Shown here: one piece after another, positions 53,366 to 62,529 of the stretch
Numbering within the stretch: position 1 is the stretch's first letter
How the letters are laid out: each line of letters opens with the position of its first letter
Assembly: GCA_028288705.1 (NCBI GenBank)
Contig: JAQBNH010000002.1
Coordinates: 170,378 to 234,377, forward strand
DNA from: Ferruginibacter sp.
GTDB lineage: Bacteria; Bacteroidota; Bacteroidia; Chitinophagales; Chitinophagaceae
DNA: 64,000 nucleotides
Reading direction: 5' to 3'
Made by a program: the position numbers and the translations under genes
The notes under the pieces: model-generated
Seen by the model: the letters and a program-made list of their open reading frames with translations, nothing else
Database searches by the model: none
What the model was told of the DNA's origin: nothing

Positions 53366-54574
53366 ATGCAAAAGAAAAATATTATGTCGATCAGCCTGTT
53401 CCTAGCATTATTCAGCCTTGTTTCAGGCTGCAGTAAAAGCGGCAGTGGCGGTGGCTCTGCAGAAACAGCACCGAAAATTTCGATCAGTGATTTAAGCCTG
53501 ATGGAAGGTAATGGCGGCTCTACCCCATTCAATTTTGTGCTGCAACTGGACCACGCTTCCTCTCAAACCGTTACTGTTTCCGCAGCGCCGATAGATGGCA
53601 CTGCTAAAGCAGGTGATGATTATGTTGCTGCCACGCAGACCGTTACTTTTCAACCGAATGAAACACAGAAAACGGTCAGCATCAGTATCGTCGCAGACGA
53701 TATTAAAGAAGGCCGTGAAGATTTTAAAGTCGTGTTATCCAATCCTGTAAATGCTACGATTGCTGATGGCATTGCAGACGGATCTATTGACAATGATGAT
53801 ACCCGGGTTCCTTTTTCCAACACAGGGTACGACGCGCCGACATCATACCCCGGCTATAGCCTGGTTTGGGCAGATGAATTTAATACTCCTGCATTAAACA
53901 CGGCGAACTGGAGTTTTGAAAATGGCGACGGTTGCCCGAATGTGTGTGGCTGGGGGAATAATGAACTGGAGTTTTATACTGACAGGCCGGACAACCTTTT
54001 TTTCCAGGATGGTAAGATGATCATCGAGGCAAAGAAGGAAGCATATGCCGGTAAAAATTATACTTCTTCCAAAATTCTTACACGTGGTAAAAAAACTTTT
54101 AAATATGGCCGCATAGATTTTCGCGCGATCCTGCCGAAAGGAAAAGGCATCTGGCCTGCCTTCTGGATGTTGCCGCAAAATAATGTGTATGGCGGATGGC
54201 CAAAAAGTGGTGAACTGGATATCATGGAGATGATCGGGAACGAACCGGCGAAAACCTACGGCACATTGCATTTCGGGCCCGGACCTGGATCAACACAGCT
54301 CGGCCGTAATTACAGCCTGCCTTCAGGATTATTCAACGATGCCTTCCACGTTTTTTCGCTGGAATGGAAATTAAACCAGATCAAGTGGCTGGTGGATGGC
54401 GTTGTTTATTCCACGTATACATCGGCTGATTTTGGTACGAACAACTACCCTTTCAATGAAGATTTCTTTTTCATCATCAACCTCGCGGTTGGTGGCAACT
54501 GGCCGGGCAGCCCGGATGCAGTAACCACCTTCCCGCAATGGATGATCGTTGATTACGTAAGGGTTTATCAATAA
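53366..54574 (+). CDS. GH16 laminarinase-like lipoprotein with N-terminal Calx-beta domain
   Basis: This 402-residue lipoprotein (Cys22 in LFSLVSGCSKS) has a Calx-beta domain (~35-135; GTAKAGDDYVAATQTVTF, IKEGREDFKVVLSNP) followed by a GH16 domain (~155-402) with E283-L-D285-I-M-E288 in GELDIMEMIG. WADEFN, CGWGNNELEFYTD and KGIWPAFWMLP are further family motifs. It is the second beta-1,3-glucanase-type enzyme of the locus. The Calx-beta spacer may hold the catalytic domain away from the outer membrane (inference). This is the last PUL gene; a strong terminator follows at 54618-54644. Confidence 0.92.
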   Translation: MQKKNIMSISLFLALFSLVSGCSKSGSGGGSAETAPKISISDLSLMEGNGGSTPFNFVLQLDHASSQTVTVSAAPIDGTAKAGDDYVAATQTVTFQPNETQKTVSISIVADDIKEGREDFKVVLSNPVNATIADGIADGSIDNDDTRVPFSNTGYDAPTSYPGYSLVWADEFNTPALNTANWSFENGDGCPNVCGWGNNELEFYTDRPDNLFFQDGKMIIEAKKEAYAGKNYTSSKILTRGKKTFKYGRIDFRAILPKGKGIWPAFWMLPQNNVYGGWPKSGELDIMEMIGNEPAKTYGTLHFGPGPGSTQLGRNYSLPSGLFNDAFHVFSLEWKLNQIKWLVDGVVYSTYTSADFGTNNYPFNEDFFFIINLAVGGNWPGSPDAVTTFPQWMIVDYVRVYQ

Positions 54575-54617
54575 AAAATGAATTCACGATAGTTTTTTCT
54601 CTTATAGCGTTAGTTTT

Positions 54618-54644
54618 ACCCGGATTTCTATCCGGGTTTTTTTT
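54618..54644 (+). terminator. Rho-independent terminator at the end of the PUL
   Basis: A perfect 8-bp stem ACCCGGAT / ATCCGGGT with a TTCT loop and eight Ts, 43 bp after the GH16 stop codon. Confidence 0.92.
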
Positions 54645-54669
54645 AAAATTCTTCGGTCTCAAATATATC

Positions 54670-56607
54670 ATGGTGAAAAAGATCTGCAGCCTCTTCCTGT
54701 TATTTATTGCGTGTATGGTTAGCCGTGAGGCGAGCGCCCAATTGTGTACCGGCAGCCTGGGTGATGCCATCATCAATACCGATTTTGGCGCAGGCAGCAA
54801 TCCGGGTCCTGCCCTTGGTGCAGCAACTACGAACTACCAGTACAGCGCAGGTGATTGCCCGAATGATGGGTTTTATACGCTGCGCAGCAACAGCAACAGC
54901 TGTTTCGGCAATACCTGGCATTCCCTGGCAACAGACCATACCGGCAACACCGGCGGATATTTCATGCTGGTGAATGCATCTGTACAACCGAGTGCTTTCT
55001 ACCTCGATACGGTTCGCGGCCTTTGTGCCAATTCAACTTACGAGTTTGCCGCCTGGATCCTCAATATGATCGTTCCATCTGCCTGTAATGGCAACAGCAT
55101 ACGTCCTGATATCACGTTCCGGATCGAACGGCCCGATGGCACGGTACTTCAAACTTACAATACCGGTTCTATCAGTTCCACCGCTACCCCTTCCTGGAAG
55201 CAATACGGCTTCTTCTTTACGACGCCGGCTGGCATACCGGATGTGGTGTTGCGGATGATAAACAATTCCCAGGGCGGTTGCGGGAATGACCTTGCACTGG
55301 ATGATATCAGTTTTCGTCCCTGTGGCCCCAAATTAACGCCATCCATTACCGGCACCAATTCAACAACGGCGCAACTCTGTGCCGGAACGGCCGGGTCTGT
55401 TGTTTTCAACTGTACCGTTTCTGCAGGATTTAATAACCCGTCTTTTCAATGGCAATCGCTCAATAACAATAGCTGGACAGACATTCCGGGAGAAACAACG
55501 ACGACGCTGACGAGGAATTTTCCTGCAACTACAGCGCCCGGTAATTTCGTGTACCGGTTAACGGTAGCCGAAGCCGGCAACATGGGTTCGGCGCAATGCC
55601 GGATCGCTTCAACACCTGTAACAGTACAGGTAAATCCATTGCCGGCAACAACAGCCCTGAATGACGGAGCTGTATGTTCAGGCCGGCCGCTGCAACTTAC
55701 CGCAACAGGTGGCGCCACTTATCAATGGACCGGCCCGCTGGGGTTTTCCTCTAGTTCGGCAGCGCCGGTTATTGCCAATACCACGACCGGTAACAGCGGA
55801 AAATATTATGTACTGGTGACTGATGCCAATGGCTGCAGTAAAAAAGATTCCACCGTGGCAGTTGTAAATCCTGCGCCCACCGCCACAGCAACGCCGGCTA
55901 CAGCCATCATTTGCCAGGGTGATACGTTGCAACTGTCTGCAGCGGGCGGACAAAATTATGCGTGGCAACCAGCTACAATGCTTTCCTCCTCCAGTATCGC
56001 CAACCCAAAAGCATTTCCTTTGGATACAACAACATATCGTGTAACGGTCTCCAATAGTTTTGGCTGCAGTTCAACTGCAACAGTACAAATAAATGTGTTG
56101 AAAAAGCCGACGGCGAATGCGGGGCCGGACCGCTATATCATTGCAGGGCAGCCGATACAAATTATGGCAGCAGCAGCAGGCTCAAACCTTTCCTACAATT
56201 GGATCAATGCCCTGTTCATCAACGACCCGACCCTATTACAACCAACGGTTAATCCTCCGGCCGATCAGCGGTATATTCTTGAAGTATCTACGAGCAGCGG
56301 TTGTGGACTGGCAAGAGACACGATGATGGTGAAAGTGTACAATGGCTTACATATTCCATCTGCGTTTACCCCTAACGGTGATAACATCAACGACAACTGG
56401 AATATTCCTGCGCTGGGGGCCTATCCAAAGCACGAGATCAGTGTATTTAATCGCTTTGGAGAAATGGTGTTTCATAACGCCGGCGCATTGAAAGCATGGA
56501 ACGGAAAATATAAAGGCAACCCTTTACCGACGGGCGCCTATGTGTATTTACTGGTTACAGAACCTGGTGCCGTTCCCATTCGCGGCAGCGTGCTGCTGTT
56601 ACGATGA
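54670..56607 (+). CDS. Secreted adhesin-like protein with gliding-motility (T9SS type B) C-terminal domain
   Basis: This 645-residue protein has a signal peptide (LFLLFIACMVSREASAQ). An N-terminal carbohydrate-binding-like jelly roll (~25-215; YFMLVNASVQPSAFYLDTV, LALDDISFRPCGP) comes first, then at least two Ig/PKD-like repeats (~220-545, with the phrase YTV/YRVTV-x-x-x-x-GCS repeated). The last ~85 residues match the gliding-motility-associated C-terminal domain: IPSAFTPNGDNINDNW, ISVFNRFGEMVF, LPTGAYVYLL. This domain directs secretion by T9SS (type B sorting). Although it follows the PUL on the same strand, a terminator separates them, so co-regulation is uncertain. Its stop codon overlaps the convergent kinase gene by 9 bp. 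Confidence 0.88.
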   Translation: MVKKICSLFLLFIACMVSREASAQLCTGSLGDAIINTDFGAGSNPGPALGAATTNYQYSAGDCPNDGFYTLRSNSNSCFGNTWHSLATDHTGNTGGYFMLVNASVQPSAFYLDTVRGLCANSTYEFAAWILNMIVPSACNGNSIRPDITFRIERPDGTVLQTYNTGSISSTATPSWKQYGFFFTTPAGIPDVVLRMINNSQGGCGNDLALDDISFRPCGPKLTPSITGTNSTTAQLCAGTAGSVVFNCTVSAGFNNPSFQWQSLNNNSWTDIPGETTTTLTRNFPATTAPGNFVYRLTVAEAGNMGSAQCRIASTPVTVQVNPLPATTALNDGAVCSGRPLQLTATGGATYQWTGPLGFSSSSAAPVIANTTTGNSGKYYVLVTDANGCSKKDSTVAVVNPAPTATATPATAIICQGDTLQLSAAGGQNYAWQPATMLSSSSIANPKAFPLDTTTYRVTVSNSFGCSSTATVQINVLKKPTANAGPDRYIIAGQPIQIMAAAAGSNLSYNWINALFINDPTLLQPTVNPPADQRYILEVSTSSGCGLARDTMMVKVYNGLHIPSAFTPNGDNINDNWNIPALGAYPKHEISVFNRFGEMVFHNAGALKAWNGKYKGNPLPTGAYVYLLVTEPGAVPIRGSVLLLR

Positions 56608-58053
56608 CGCTACCTGGGGTTCATTTAAGGTGATGATAAAATTGGTCCCTTTTCCTGTTTTCGACTTCACTTCTACCCCGGCATTATGCGACTGCAAAAT
56701 GGTGAGCGTTGTTGCGAGGCCCAGGCCGAGGCCGTTTTTCTTGGCAGTAAAATATGGTTCGAATAAACGCGATAAATTCTCTTCGGGGATGCCACAGCCA
56801 TTGTCGCTGATCAGCAGCACGGGCTTATGATCTTCATGCTTTAATTCGATGTTTAATTCACCCACGTTTTCATCCATGGCTTCGATCGCGTTGATGATAA
56901 TATTGAGAAAGGCGATCTTTAATTTTTCAGCATCGGCCATGATCATCACCGCGTTCTCCGGGAAAGATTTAGAAATTTTCATTTTCTTCAACGTGATCCG
57001 GTCTTCCGCTGCGGCAATACTTTCATCGAGGATCCTCTGTAATTCCTGCGGCTGTAAAACAATTTCCGGCCTGGATGCACCGAGTAACTGGCTGATCAGG
57101 TCTTCGATGCGTTTACTGTTGCGACGGATGATCTGCATGTATTGGTCGAGGGTTTCGTCTTTTAATTCATAAGACAACTGCTCCATGGACAAGTTAATAT
57201 TGTTCAGCGGGTTGCGCACTTCATGTGCCAGCGTGCGTACCAGCCGTTCTGCCATACCCAGTTTCTCCAGGCGCAGCGTCGCCATTTCGGCCTTTTTTAA
57301 ATTGGTGATGTCATGAATAATTCCCTGCAAAAAAGCTTTGCCATGAGTGTCTGTTTCTTTCGACAAAGACAACACGCAGGTTTTTATTTCACCGTTCTTC
57401 GTGAGCAGGTCTATTTCTTTATCCGCAATATCGCCGGAACGCCCCAGCGTTTTTACCAGCTGGTCCCTGTCCCGCTGGTGCATAAATAAACTGGTTAATT
57501 TTTTTTGTGTGAGTTCTTCCTTGCTGAAGTCGAAGAGTTCCGCGGTGGCCTCGTTCACATCTAAAAAATCCAGTGCTTCGGTTGCGAGGAAAACTGAATC
57601 TTTAGACCGCTCAAAAATATGGCGAAACTTTTTTTCGTTGGCTTGTAAGGAACGTAATGTCTGGCGACGATCCATGACATGGCGCAGGCAGCGTTCCATT
57701 TTATCTGTGTCCATTTCACCTTTTACAAGATAGTCCACCGCACCTGCGTGCATGGCTTCCATATCCAGTGCCGGGTTGCCTTTACCTGTTAAGATGATAA
57801 TCGGCTCTTCACATTTTTTAGCGATCGCTTCTTTGATAAAATCCAGGCCGGTCTTTATGCCTAAAAAATAATCAACAAAATAAAGGTCATAGCGTCGGCT
57901 GCAAATCAGGTCCAGGGCATTATCATAACTGTTACACCAATCCACGATAAAATTATTACCGGGGATGTTTTTGATATATTCATTAGTGATAAAAAAATCA
58001 TCTTCATCATCGTCTACAATCAAGATCCTGAATTCAGAGCGGTCGAGGAACAT
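56599..58053 (-). CDS. Receiver-PAS-histidine kinase signalling protein
   Basis: This 484-residue cytosolic protein runs in order: an N-terminal receiver (~5-125, phospho-acceptor D61 in YFVDYFLG, acidic pocket VDDDEDD), a PAS domain (~140-255, SVFLATEALDFLDVNEATAELF), HisKA with H277 in LAHEVRNPLNNI, and HATPase_c with DNGCGIPEENL and the G2-box GLGLGLA. The receiver-first order suggests a kinase controlled by upstream phosphorylation rather than a classical membrane sensor; there is no transmembrane segment. The ATG at 58053 is preferred over a GTG two codons earlier. It overlaps the convergent T9SS type B gene by 9 bp at the 3' end. No response regulator lies immediately adjacent on the same transcript. 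Confidence 0.9.
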   Translation of the reverse strand: MFLDRSEFRILIVDDDEDDFFITNEYIKNIPGNNFIVDWCNSYDNALDLICSRRYDLYFVDYFLGIKTGLDFIKEAIAKKCEEPIIILTGKGNPALDMEAMHAGAVDYLVKGEMDTDKMERCLRHVMDRRQTLRSLQANEKKFRHIFERSKDSVFLATEALDFLDVNEATAELFDFSKEELTQKKLTSLFMHQRDRDQLVKTLGRSGDIADKEIDLLTKNGEIKTCVLSLSKETDTHGKAFLQGIIHDITNLKKAEMATLRLEKLGMAERLVRTLAHEVRNPLNNINLSMEQLSYELKDETLDQYMQIIRRNSKRIEDLISQLLGASRPEIVLQPQELQRILDESIAAAEDRITLKKMKISKSFPENAVMIMADAEKLKIAFLNIIINAIEAMDENVGELNIELKHEDHKPVLLISDNGCGIPEENLSRLFEPYFTAKKNGLGLGLATTLTILQSHNAGVEVKSKTGKGTNFIITLNEPQVASS

Positions 58054-58238
58054 AGTCACACTTTTGTTGGATTGTAAATGTATGAAAGGATTTGCTGCCA
58101 GAAAATTCTCCTCCCTGAATTACTGGTAAATATCTCCTAATAAAATAGCAGCAAGGGTTTAACCCGGCAACAGCAGCAAATTATACAGGAAAGAAAATCT
58201 TAATCCGGTGAAACCGGTTGCAGCAATGCATGACGTGC

Positions 58239-58952
58239 TCAGGCTTTTGTAGCTTTCGTGATCTTCTCCACCTGCTGGGAGAACAACCGCCCGATCGGGA
58301 TTTCGATGCCCCCGATCTCCACATCATGATTGGTGAAAGCGGTGACCTTATGAATGGCAACGATATAAGAGCGGTGAATCCTCACAAACAGGTTATCAGG
58401 AAGAATATCATCCAGGGACGAGATGGATTGTTTTACGAGCAAAGGCTTGTCATTCGTGCGCACGATCTTAATGTAGTCCTTCATACTTTCTACATAAAGG
58501 ATATCTGCGTACTGTGCCTTGATCATTTTTCGATCTGCACGAAAGTAAACGAACCCATCGTTGTTGATAATGGCCGGTTCTTCTTTCACTTCTGCCAGGT
58601 TAATATCCGTGATCTTATTGATGGCTTTTAACAGGCGTTCCAGCGTGATGGGTTTGAGCAGGTAGTCGATCGCGTTCAATTCAAAGGCATCGATCGCAAA
58701 TTCTTTGTAGGCCGTTGTGAAAATCACTTTGGGTGGATTTCGTATCGTGCGCAAAAATTCATGACCTAATAATTTAGGCATTTGAATATCGAGGAACATT
58801 AGGTCGGCATGGCCGGTTTTTAAAACCTCCATTGCTTCAAACGCATTGTTGCAGGTGGCGAGCACACTGACGGAACCGATACTTTCCAGGTGCGTTTCGA
58901 GGACCTTAATGGCCAATGGTTCGTCGTCAACAATGATGCATTTTAATTTCAT
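58239..58952 (-). CDS. LytTR-type response regulator
   Basis: This 237-residue regulator has a receiver (~1-125; acidic pair in IIVDDEPLA, phospho-acceptor D55 in LMFLDIQMP, switch residues in FTTAYKEFA and K in IDYLLKPI). The LytTR DNA-binding domain (~135-235) contains ILYVESMKDYIKIV, the LLVKQSISSLDDILP helix and FVRIHRSYIVAI. It is the last gene of a three-gene operon: its ATG overlaps the stop of the degenerate LytS-like gene by 4 bp, so translation is coupled. Phosphorylation is expected from the intact kinase encoded first in the operon. Confidence 0.93.
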   Translation of the reverse strand: MKLKCIIVDDEPLAIKVLETHLESIGSVSVLATCNNAFEAMEVLKTGHADLMFLDIQMPKLLGHEFLRTIRNPPKVIFTTAYKEFAIDAFELNAIDYLLKPITLERLLKAINKITDINLAEVKEEPAIINNDGFVYFRADRKMIKAQYADILYVESMKDYIKIVRTNDKPLLVKQSISSLDDILPDNLFVRIHRSYIVAIHKVTAFTNHDVEIGGIEIPIGRLFSQQVEKITKATKA

Positions 58953-60040
58953 AAGGCGATGGCTGTTTTTAGTTTTGTACGATCATCGGCGGGTCTAAGC
59001 GGAGTTGCAGCGCTCGCTAACGACAATTGCAATTTTAGTGCAGTCATATCTTCTTCCCGGAAAAAAGACAAATCGTATTTACCTGCATAAAGCAACTCCA
59101 GGCGTTTGCTGATATTTGCGAGTCCTTCCCTGACATCAACTTTTCTTAAGCTGTTAAAACTATTGCTGATATTCATACTCAATTCCTGTTGCTCCGTATG
59201 CAGATGGATATTCACCCAGGATTCTTCACCAGCGCCGGCAGCGGTTTTCAGGCTATGTTCCACAAATGGCAACAACATTAACGGCGCGATCATCACGTCA
59301 CTGTAATTTCCGGTGCAGGAAAAAGCAATGTCCATGTTTTGCCCGTAGCGGATTTTTTCCAGTTCGAGGTACTTCTTAAGTATCCCGACTTCTTTTCCCA
59401 GCGACAATTCTTTTTCATCGCATTCATACAACATATAGCGCAGGAGATCTGATAAATGCGTAATCACCACCGGTGCTTTATCTGAATGAACCACCGTGAG
59501 TGCATGCAGGCTGTTGAGTGTCTTAAATAAAAAGTCGGGATGTACCTGCGCCTTCAGCATTTCCAGTTCCACCATATTTTTTTCCTGTTCAATTTTTTTA
59601 CGCCGTTCATTTTCGCTGTACCAGCTTTTTAATAGTTTGATGGAAGCCGCGAGGCCGGTGACAGCGAGGATGCCAAACAACGGATATTTTTGTGCGCTGT
59701 TGAACGTCCAAAGCCAGTCCCAGTGCATGAATGCTGGCCTGCCCGTGCGAAAGGGCAGCACAAAAAACGTCATGGTGATTATAGCGATGTTGATACATAA
59801 TTTTGTAACGAGCGCGGACAGCAGCAGGTAAGCCAGGAATTTTCTTTGCAATAAAAAACGCGGTATCAGTACATACAACTGCAGGTAAGTGTAGAGGATC
59901 ATGTTAGGCAGTTGCATCGCGGCAGCCTTCATCGACACAAGCACGGGCTCATTTTCCCGAAACACAAAAAAGAACAGGATACTGAACATGAGCCAGAAAC
60001 AAATATGTTGGAAGATCCTGTTATGTAGCACACGGTTCAT
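58949..60040 (-). CDS. Degenerate LytS-like sensor protein (pseudokinase)
   Basis: This 363-residue membrane protein has about four hydrophobic segments (10-135), a short coiled coil (ERRKKIEQEKNMVELEMLKA), and His_kinase (PF06580-type) and HATPase regions. It is clearly a paralogue of the next gene upstream. The essential residues are changed: the phospho-acceptor motif P-H-F-L-F-N is P-D169-F-L-F-K173 here, and the ATP-site N-box E-N-G-x-K-H-G is E-H262-S-L-K-T-A. The frame is otherwise intact and the rest well conserved (LELEKIRYGQ, GLANISKRLELLY). It therefore looks like a maintained non-catalytic partner, not a decaying pseudogene. It overlaps the response regulator by 4 bp and follows the active kinase by 38 bp. 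Confidence 0.88.
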   Translation of the reverse strand: MNRVLHNRIFQHICFWLMFSILFFFVFRENEPVLVSMKAAAMQLPNMILYTYLQLYVLIPRFLLQRKFLAYLLLSALVTKLCINIAIITMTFFVLPFRTGRPAFMHWDWLWTFNSAQKYPLFGILAVTGLAASIKLLKSWYSENERRKKIEQEKNMVELEMLKAQVHPDFLFKTLNSLHALTVVHSDKAPVVITHLSDLLRYMLYECDEKELSLGKEVGILKKYLELEKIRYGQNMDIAFSCTGNYSDVMIAPLMLLPFVEHSLKTAAGAGEESWVNIHLHTEQQELSMNISNSFNSLRKVDVREGLANISKRLELLYAGKYDLSFFREEDMTALKLQLSLASAATPLRPADDRTKLKTAIAL

Positions 60041-60078
60041 GATCGTATTTTTTGCATGACAGATTTAACAGGATTAGT

Positions 60079-61188
60079 TTAACCCGCAACCAGCTCCTGC
60101 AGTGGTATCGTTTTTTTCGGCTCCGCGGCGCGAGCGATATGCGACGGTTGCGCGAAATCTAAATCGATGACGAGTTGCACCCTGAACTCATCTTTCACCT
60201 CGTTAATTTTAAGATCGTATTTCCCCTGGTAAATTAACTCCAGGCGCTTTTTAATATTCTGTTGCCCGATGCCGCCCACCAGTTGATTGGAGGGCTGCCT
60301 TACAAAGCTGTTCTCCTGTTCAAAAATTAATCGCCGCCCCTCTGCACGCAGCGAGATGTGTAAATGACAGTGATCCAGTTGCTGGCTTACACCATGTTTA
60401 AAACCATTTTCTACAAACGGCAGCAGCAGCAATGGCGCGATCATGAGGGACGAAGTTTGTCCGCTGCATTCAAATGAAATATTGATCCGGTTCCCGTAAC
60501 GGAGTTTCTCGAGTTCTACGTATTTTTTTAACACGGCTATTTCTTTATCCAGCGGCACCTGTTTTTCATTACACTCGTAGAGCATATAATGCAATAATCC
60601 TGTGAGATGACTTACCATGACCGGTGCCTGCTCCGATTGTGTCAATGTGAGGGAATACAGGTTGTTGAGCGTGTTGAATAAAAAATGCGGGTGTACCTGG
60701 GCTTTCAGCATTTCCAGTTCCATCAGCGTTTTTTCTTTTTCAATATCCTGGTAGCGATTATTCTCCCCATACCACTTCTTAAACAATTTGATGGAAATGG
60801 CCAGGCCGCAAATAGTGAAGAGTGCGAATACAGATTTCATCTGGAGGTCGGTTACCGGCAGCAGCATACTCCACGTGAAACCACAAGAAATAGATTTAAG
60901 CGGGTTAATAATATATACTGCCGCCAGGATGGCAATGCTGACGGCGATCTTGCATAAAATTGCGCTGCCTATCAGGTAGTAACCCACCTGTTTCTTTAAA
61001 AGAAAACGGGGTATTAAAAAATAGAGTTGGGTGTAGGTAAAAATGAGGTGCGAGGGAAGATAGGCCAGCGTGACGAGCATCCCGATCCAGGGCCGCTCCC
61101 TTTCTTCATAAGTAAAAAAATACAGGATCAGCTGAAAGGTCCAGAATAAACTGTGTTGCAACAACCTGCTATGTAATATAGTTTTCAT
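60079..61188 (-). CDS. LytS-like sensor histidine kinase
   Basis: This 369-residue inner-membrane kinase has four hydrophobic segments in the first 135 residues (short loops, no large sensor domain) and a coiled-coil linker (NNRYQDIEKEKTLMELEML). The PF06580 motif contains phospho-acceptor H168 (QVHPHFLFNTLNNL), and the HATPase N-box is E-N261-G-F-K-H-G with GIGQQNIKKRLEL as the G-box. All catalytic residues are present, in contrast to its paralogue downstream. It is the first gene of the operon with the pseudokinase and LytTR regulator. The signal could be a small or membrane-borne molecule. Confidence 0.92.
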   Translation of the reverse strand: MKTILHSRLLQHSLFWTFQLILYFFTYEERERPWIGMLVTLAYLPSHLIFTYTQLYFLIPRFLLKKQVGYYLIGSAILCKIAVSIAILAAVYIINPLKSISCGFTWSMLLPVTDLQMKSVFALFTICGLAISIKLFKKWYGENNRYQDIEKEKTLMELEMLKAQVHPHFLFNTLNNLYSLTLTQSEQAPVMVSHLTGLLHYMLYECNEKQVPLDKEIAVLKKYVELEKLRYGNRINISFECSGQTSSLMIAPLLLLPFVENGFKHGVSQQLDHCHLHISLRAEGRRLIFEQENSFVRQPSNQLVGGIGQQNIKKRLELIYQGKYDLKINEVKDEFRVQLVIDLDFAQPSHIARAAEPKKTIPLQELVAG

Positions 61189-61422
61189 CTTAACAGCTTA
61201 TCCTTTAAAGTAACACAAAGGAACGACGAAAGCAACAGTGGAATATGATTGTCGACAAAAGACCGGCTTCCGTCGCTGAACGCCGTTTATGCCGGCCGTT
61301 TGCGTTCGTGATCATTTTTTCGTTGTCTGTTTCTCCCGGGAGCGGATCAGACTACTTTGCTGAAAAACAGCTTTTCAGAAGGATAGTTTTACATCATCAA
61401 CAATCACCAAAAAAAAACGATC

Positions 61423-61800
61423 ATGAAAAGAATCTATTCCTTTATCGCCTGTACGATTATCCTGCTCAGCAGTTCCCAATTATGTTTTGCACAAGACGAT
61501 CAACCTGAAACGTATCCGGTAAGCAGTCCGAAGTGGTTATCTAAAACCGGCTATTGGGTAACGGTCAGTAATATCCATCAACCGGGCCATCACACGATCT
61601 ATTTCTATAACAATGACAATGTACTGGTGTATAAAGAAACGGTAGATGGCGTGGCGTTAAACCTGGATAAGCGCAAAACAAAAATGCGTTTGAAAAAGCT
61701 TGTGGATCAAACCGTGGCAACCTACCAGCAAAAACAGGAACTGACAGAAAACCAACTGCTGGTGATTACGCGGATAAAAAAACAACGCGGCTCTTATTAA
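61423..61800 (+). CDS. Small exported protein, function unknown
   Basis: This 125-residue protein has a signal peptide (SFIACTIILLSSSQLCFAQ). The mature part has a beta-rich start (YWVTVSNIHQPGHHTIYFYN, an NVLVYKETVDG strand) and a basic helical C-terminal half (LDKRKTKMRLKKLVDQ). No known domain was recognised; similar short exported proteins are frequent in Chitinophaga relatives. It is divergent from the LytS operon and could be one of its targets, since LytTR regulons often include adjacent small exported proteins (weak inference). Confidence 0.7.
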   Translation: MKRIYSFIACTIILLSSSQLCFAQDDQPETYPVSSPKWLSKTGYWVTVSNIHQPGHHTIYFYNNDNVLVYKETVDGVALNLDKRKTKMRLKKLVDQTVATYQQKQELTENQLLVITRIKKQRGSY

Positions 61801-61833
61801 TCACGCTGCGTCATCATCCTTTAATCAAATATT

Positions 61834-62265
61834 ATGAAACAACTGATCATTAGTATCTGCGCTTTAATCATTAGCAGTGTTGGTTATGGCCAGAGCACAG
61901 AAGACGCCATCAGGAAACTCGAAGACATACAGGCGAAGGCGATCCTCGAAAAAGATTCGGCAACACTACGGAAAATCTGGTCGCCCGCATTTATGGTGAA
62001 TTCACCGAAGAACACGGTCGTAACCGGAGGCCAGGTAGAAATGGTAATGGCAGGCCTGATCAGTTACTCGAGCTATAAACACAACATGGAAAAGATCCTG
62101 CTGAAGGGCGACCTCGTGATCACGATGGGCAGTGAAACGGTGGTGCCAACCATAGGAAATCCGCTGGGCGGACAAACCGTCACCAGGCGCTATACCAATA
62201 TTTACCAGGAAGAAAACGGGCATTGGATGCTGATCGCAAGGCAGGCGACGAATCTGTGTGAATAA
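61834..62265 (+). CDS. Exported NTF2-like (DUF4440) protein
   Basis: This 143-residue protein has a signal peptide (LIISICALIISSVGYGQ) followed by an NTF2-like/DUF4440 domain: the helix AIRKLEDIQAKAILEKDSATLRKI is split around the usual pocket opening, then WSPAFMVNSP and strands ending in a HWMLIARQAT motif typical of the family. Periplasmic location is expected; catalysis is unproven. It is the second gene after the LytS operon in this direction (33 bp after the previous gene), probably co-transcribed with it. It is only distantly similar to the other NTF2-like gene at 24978-25457. Confidence 0.85.
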   Translation: MKQLIISICALIISSVGYGQSTEDAIRKLEDIQAKAILEKDSATLRKIWSPAFMVNSPKNTVVTGGQVEMVMAGLISYSSYKHNMEKILLKGDLVITMGSETVVPTIGNPLGGQTVTRRYTNIYQEENGHWMLIARQATNLCE

Positions 62266-62490
62266 GCAAGGCTTCGTTAAAAAGCAAGGCAAGCAAACGG
62301 GGACTCCTTTTTACTTAATCGCTTTATTTGCTAATCGCCCGACCTGAGCCGCTACCGGGAGAAGCAACCATTACGTCCTTAATTTTAATGATCAATAGTT
62401 GCGTAATACATGATGCTGGCCTGGATCCGGGCTTCGGCATGACCAGGCATAACCCTGCAGGATAAAGTTGCACAAAGTTTGACGAAACGA

Positions 62491-62528
62491 AAAAGCCTTC
62501 CAGATATTAATCTGGAAGGCTTTTTTTT
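62491..62528. terminator. Bidirectional-looking terminator downstream of tRNA-Val
   Basis: A 13-bp perfect stem (AAGCCTTCCAGAT and its complement, loop ATTA) starts 8 nt after the tRNA 3' end. It has T-rich sequence on both sides (eight Ts in the plus direction, a shorter run in the minus direction), so it can end the tRNA transcript and read-through from the NTF2-like gene. Confidence 0.88.
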
Positions 62529-62529
62529 G

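Noticed and set aside
58949..60040. Calling the second LytS-like gene a pseudogene
   Set aside because: The frame is full length, translationally coupled to the regulator and well conserved outside the catalytic residues, so a functional pseudokinase is more likely.
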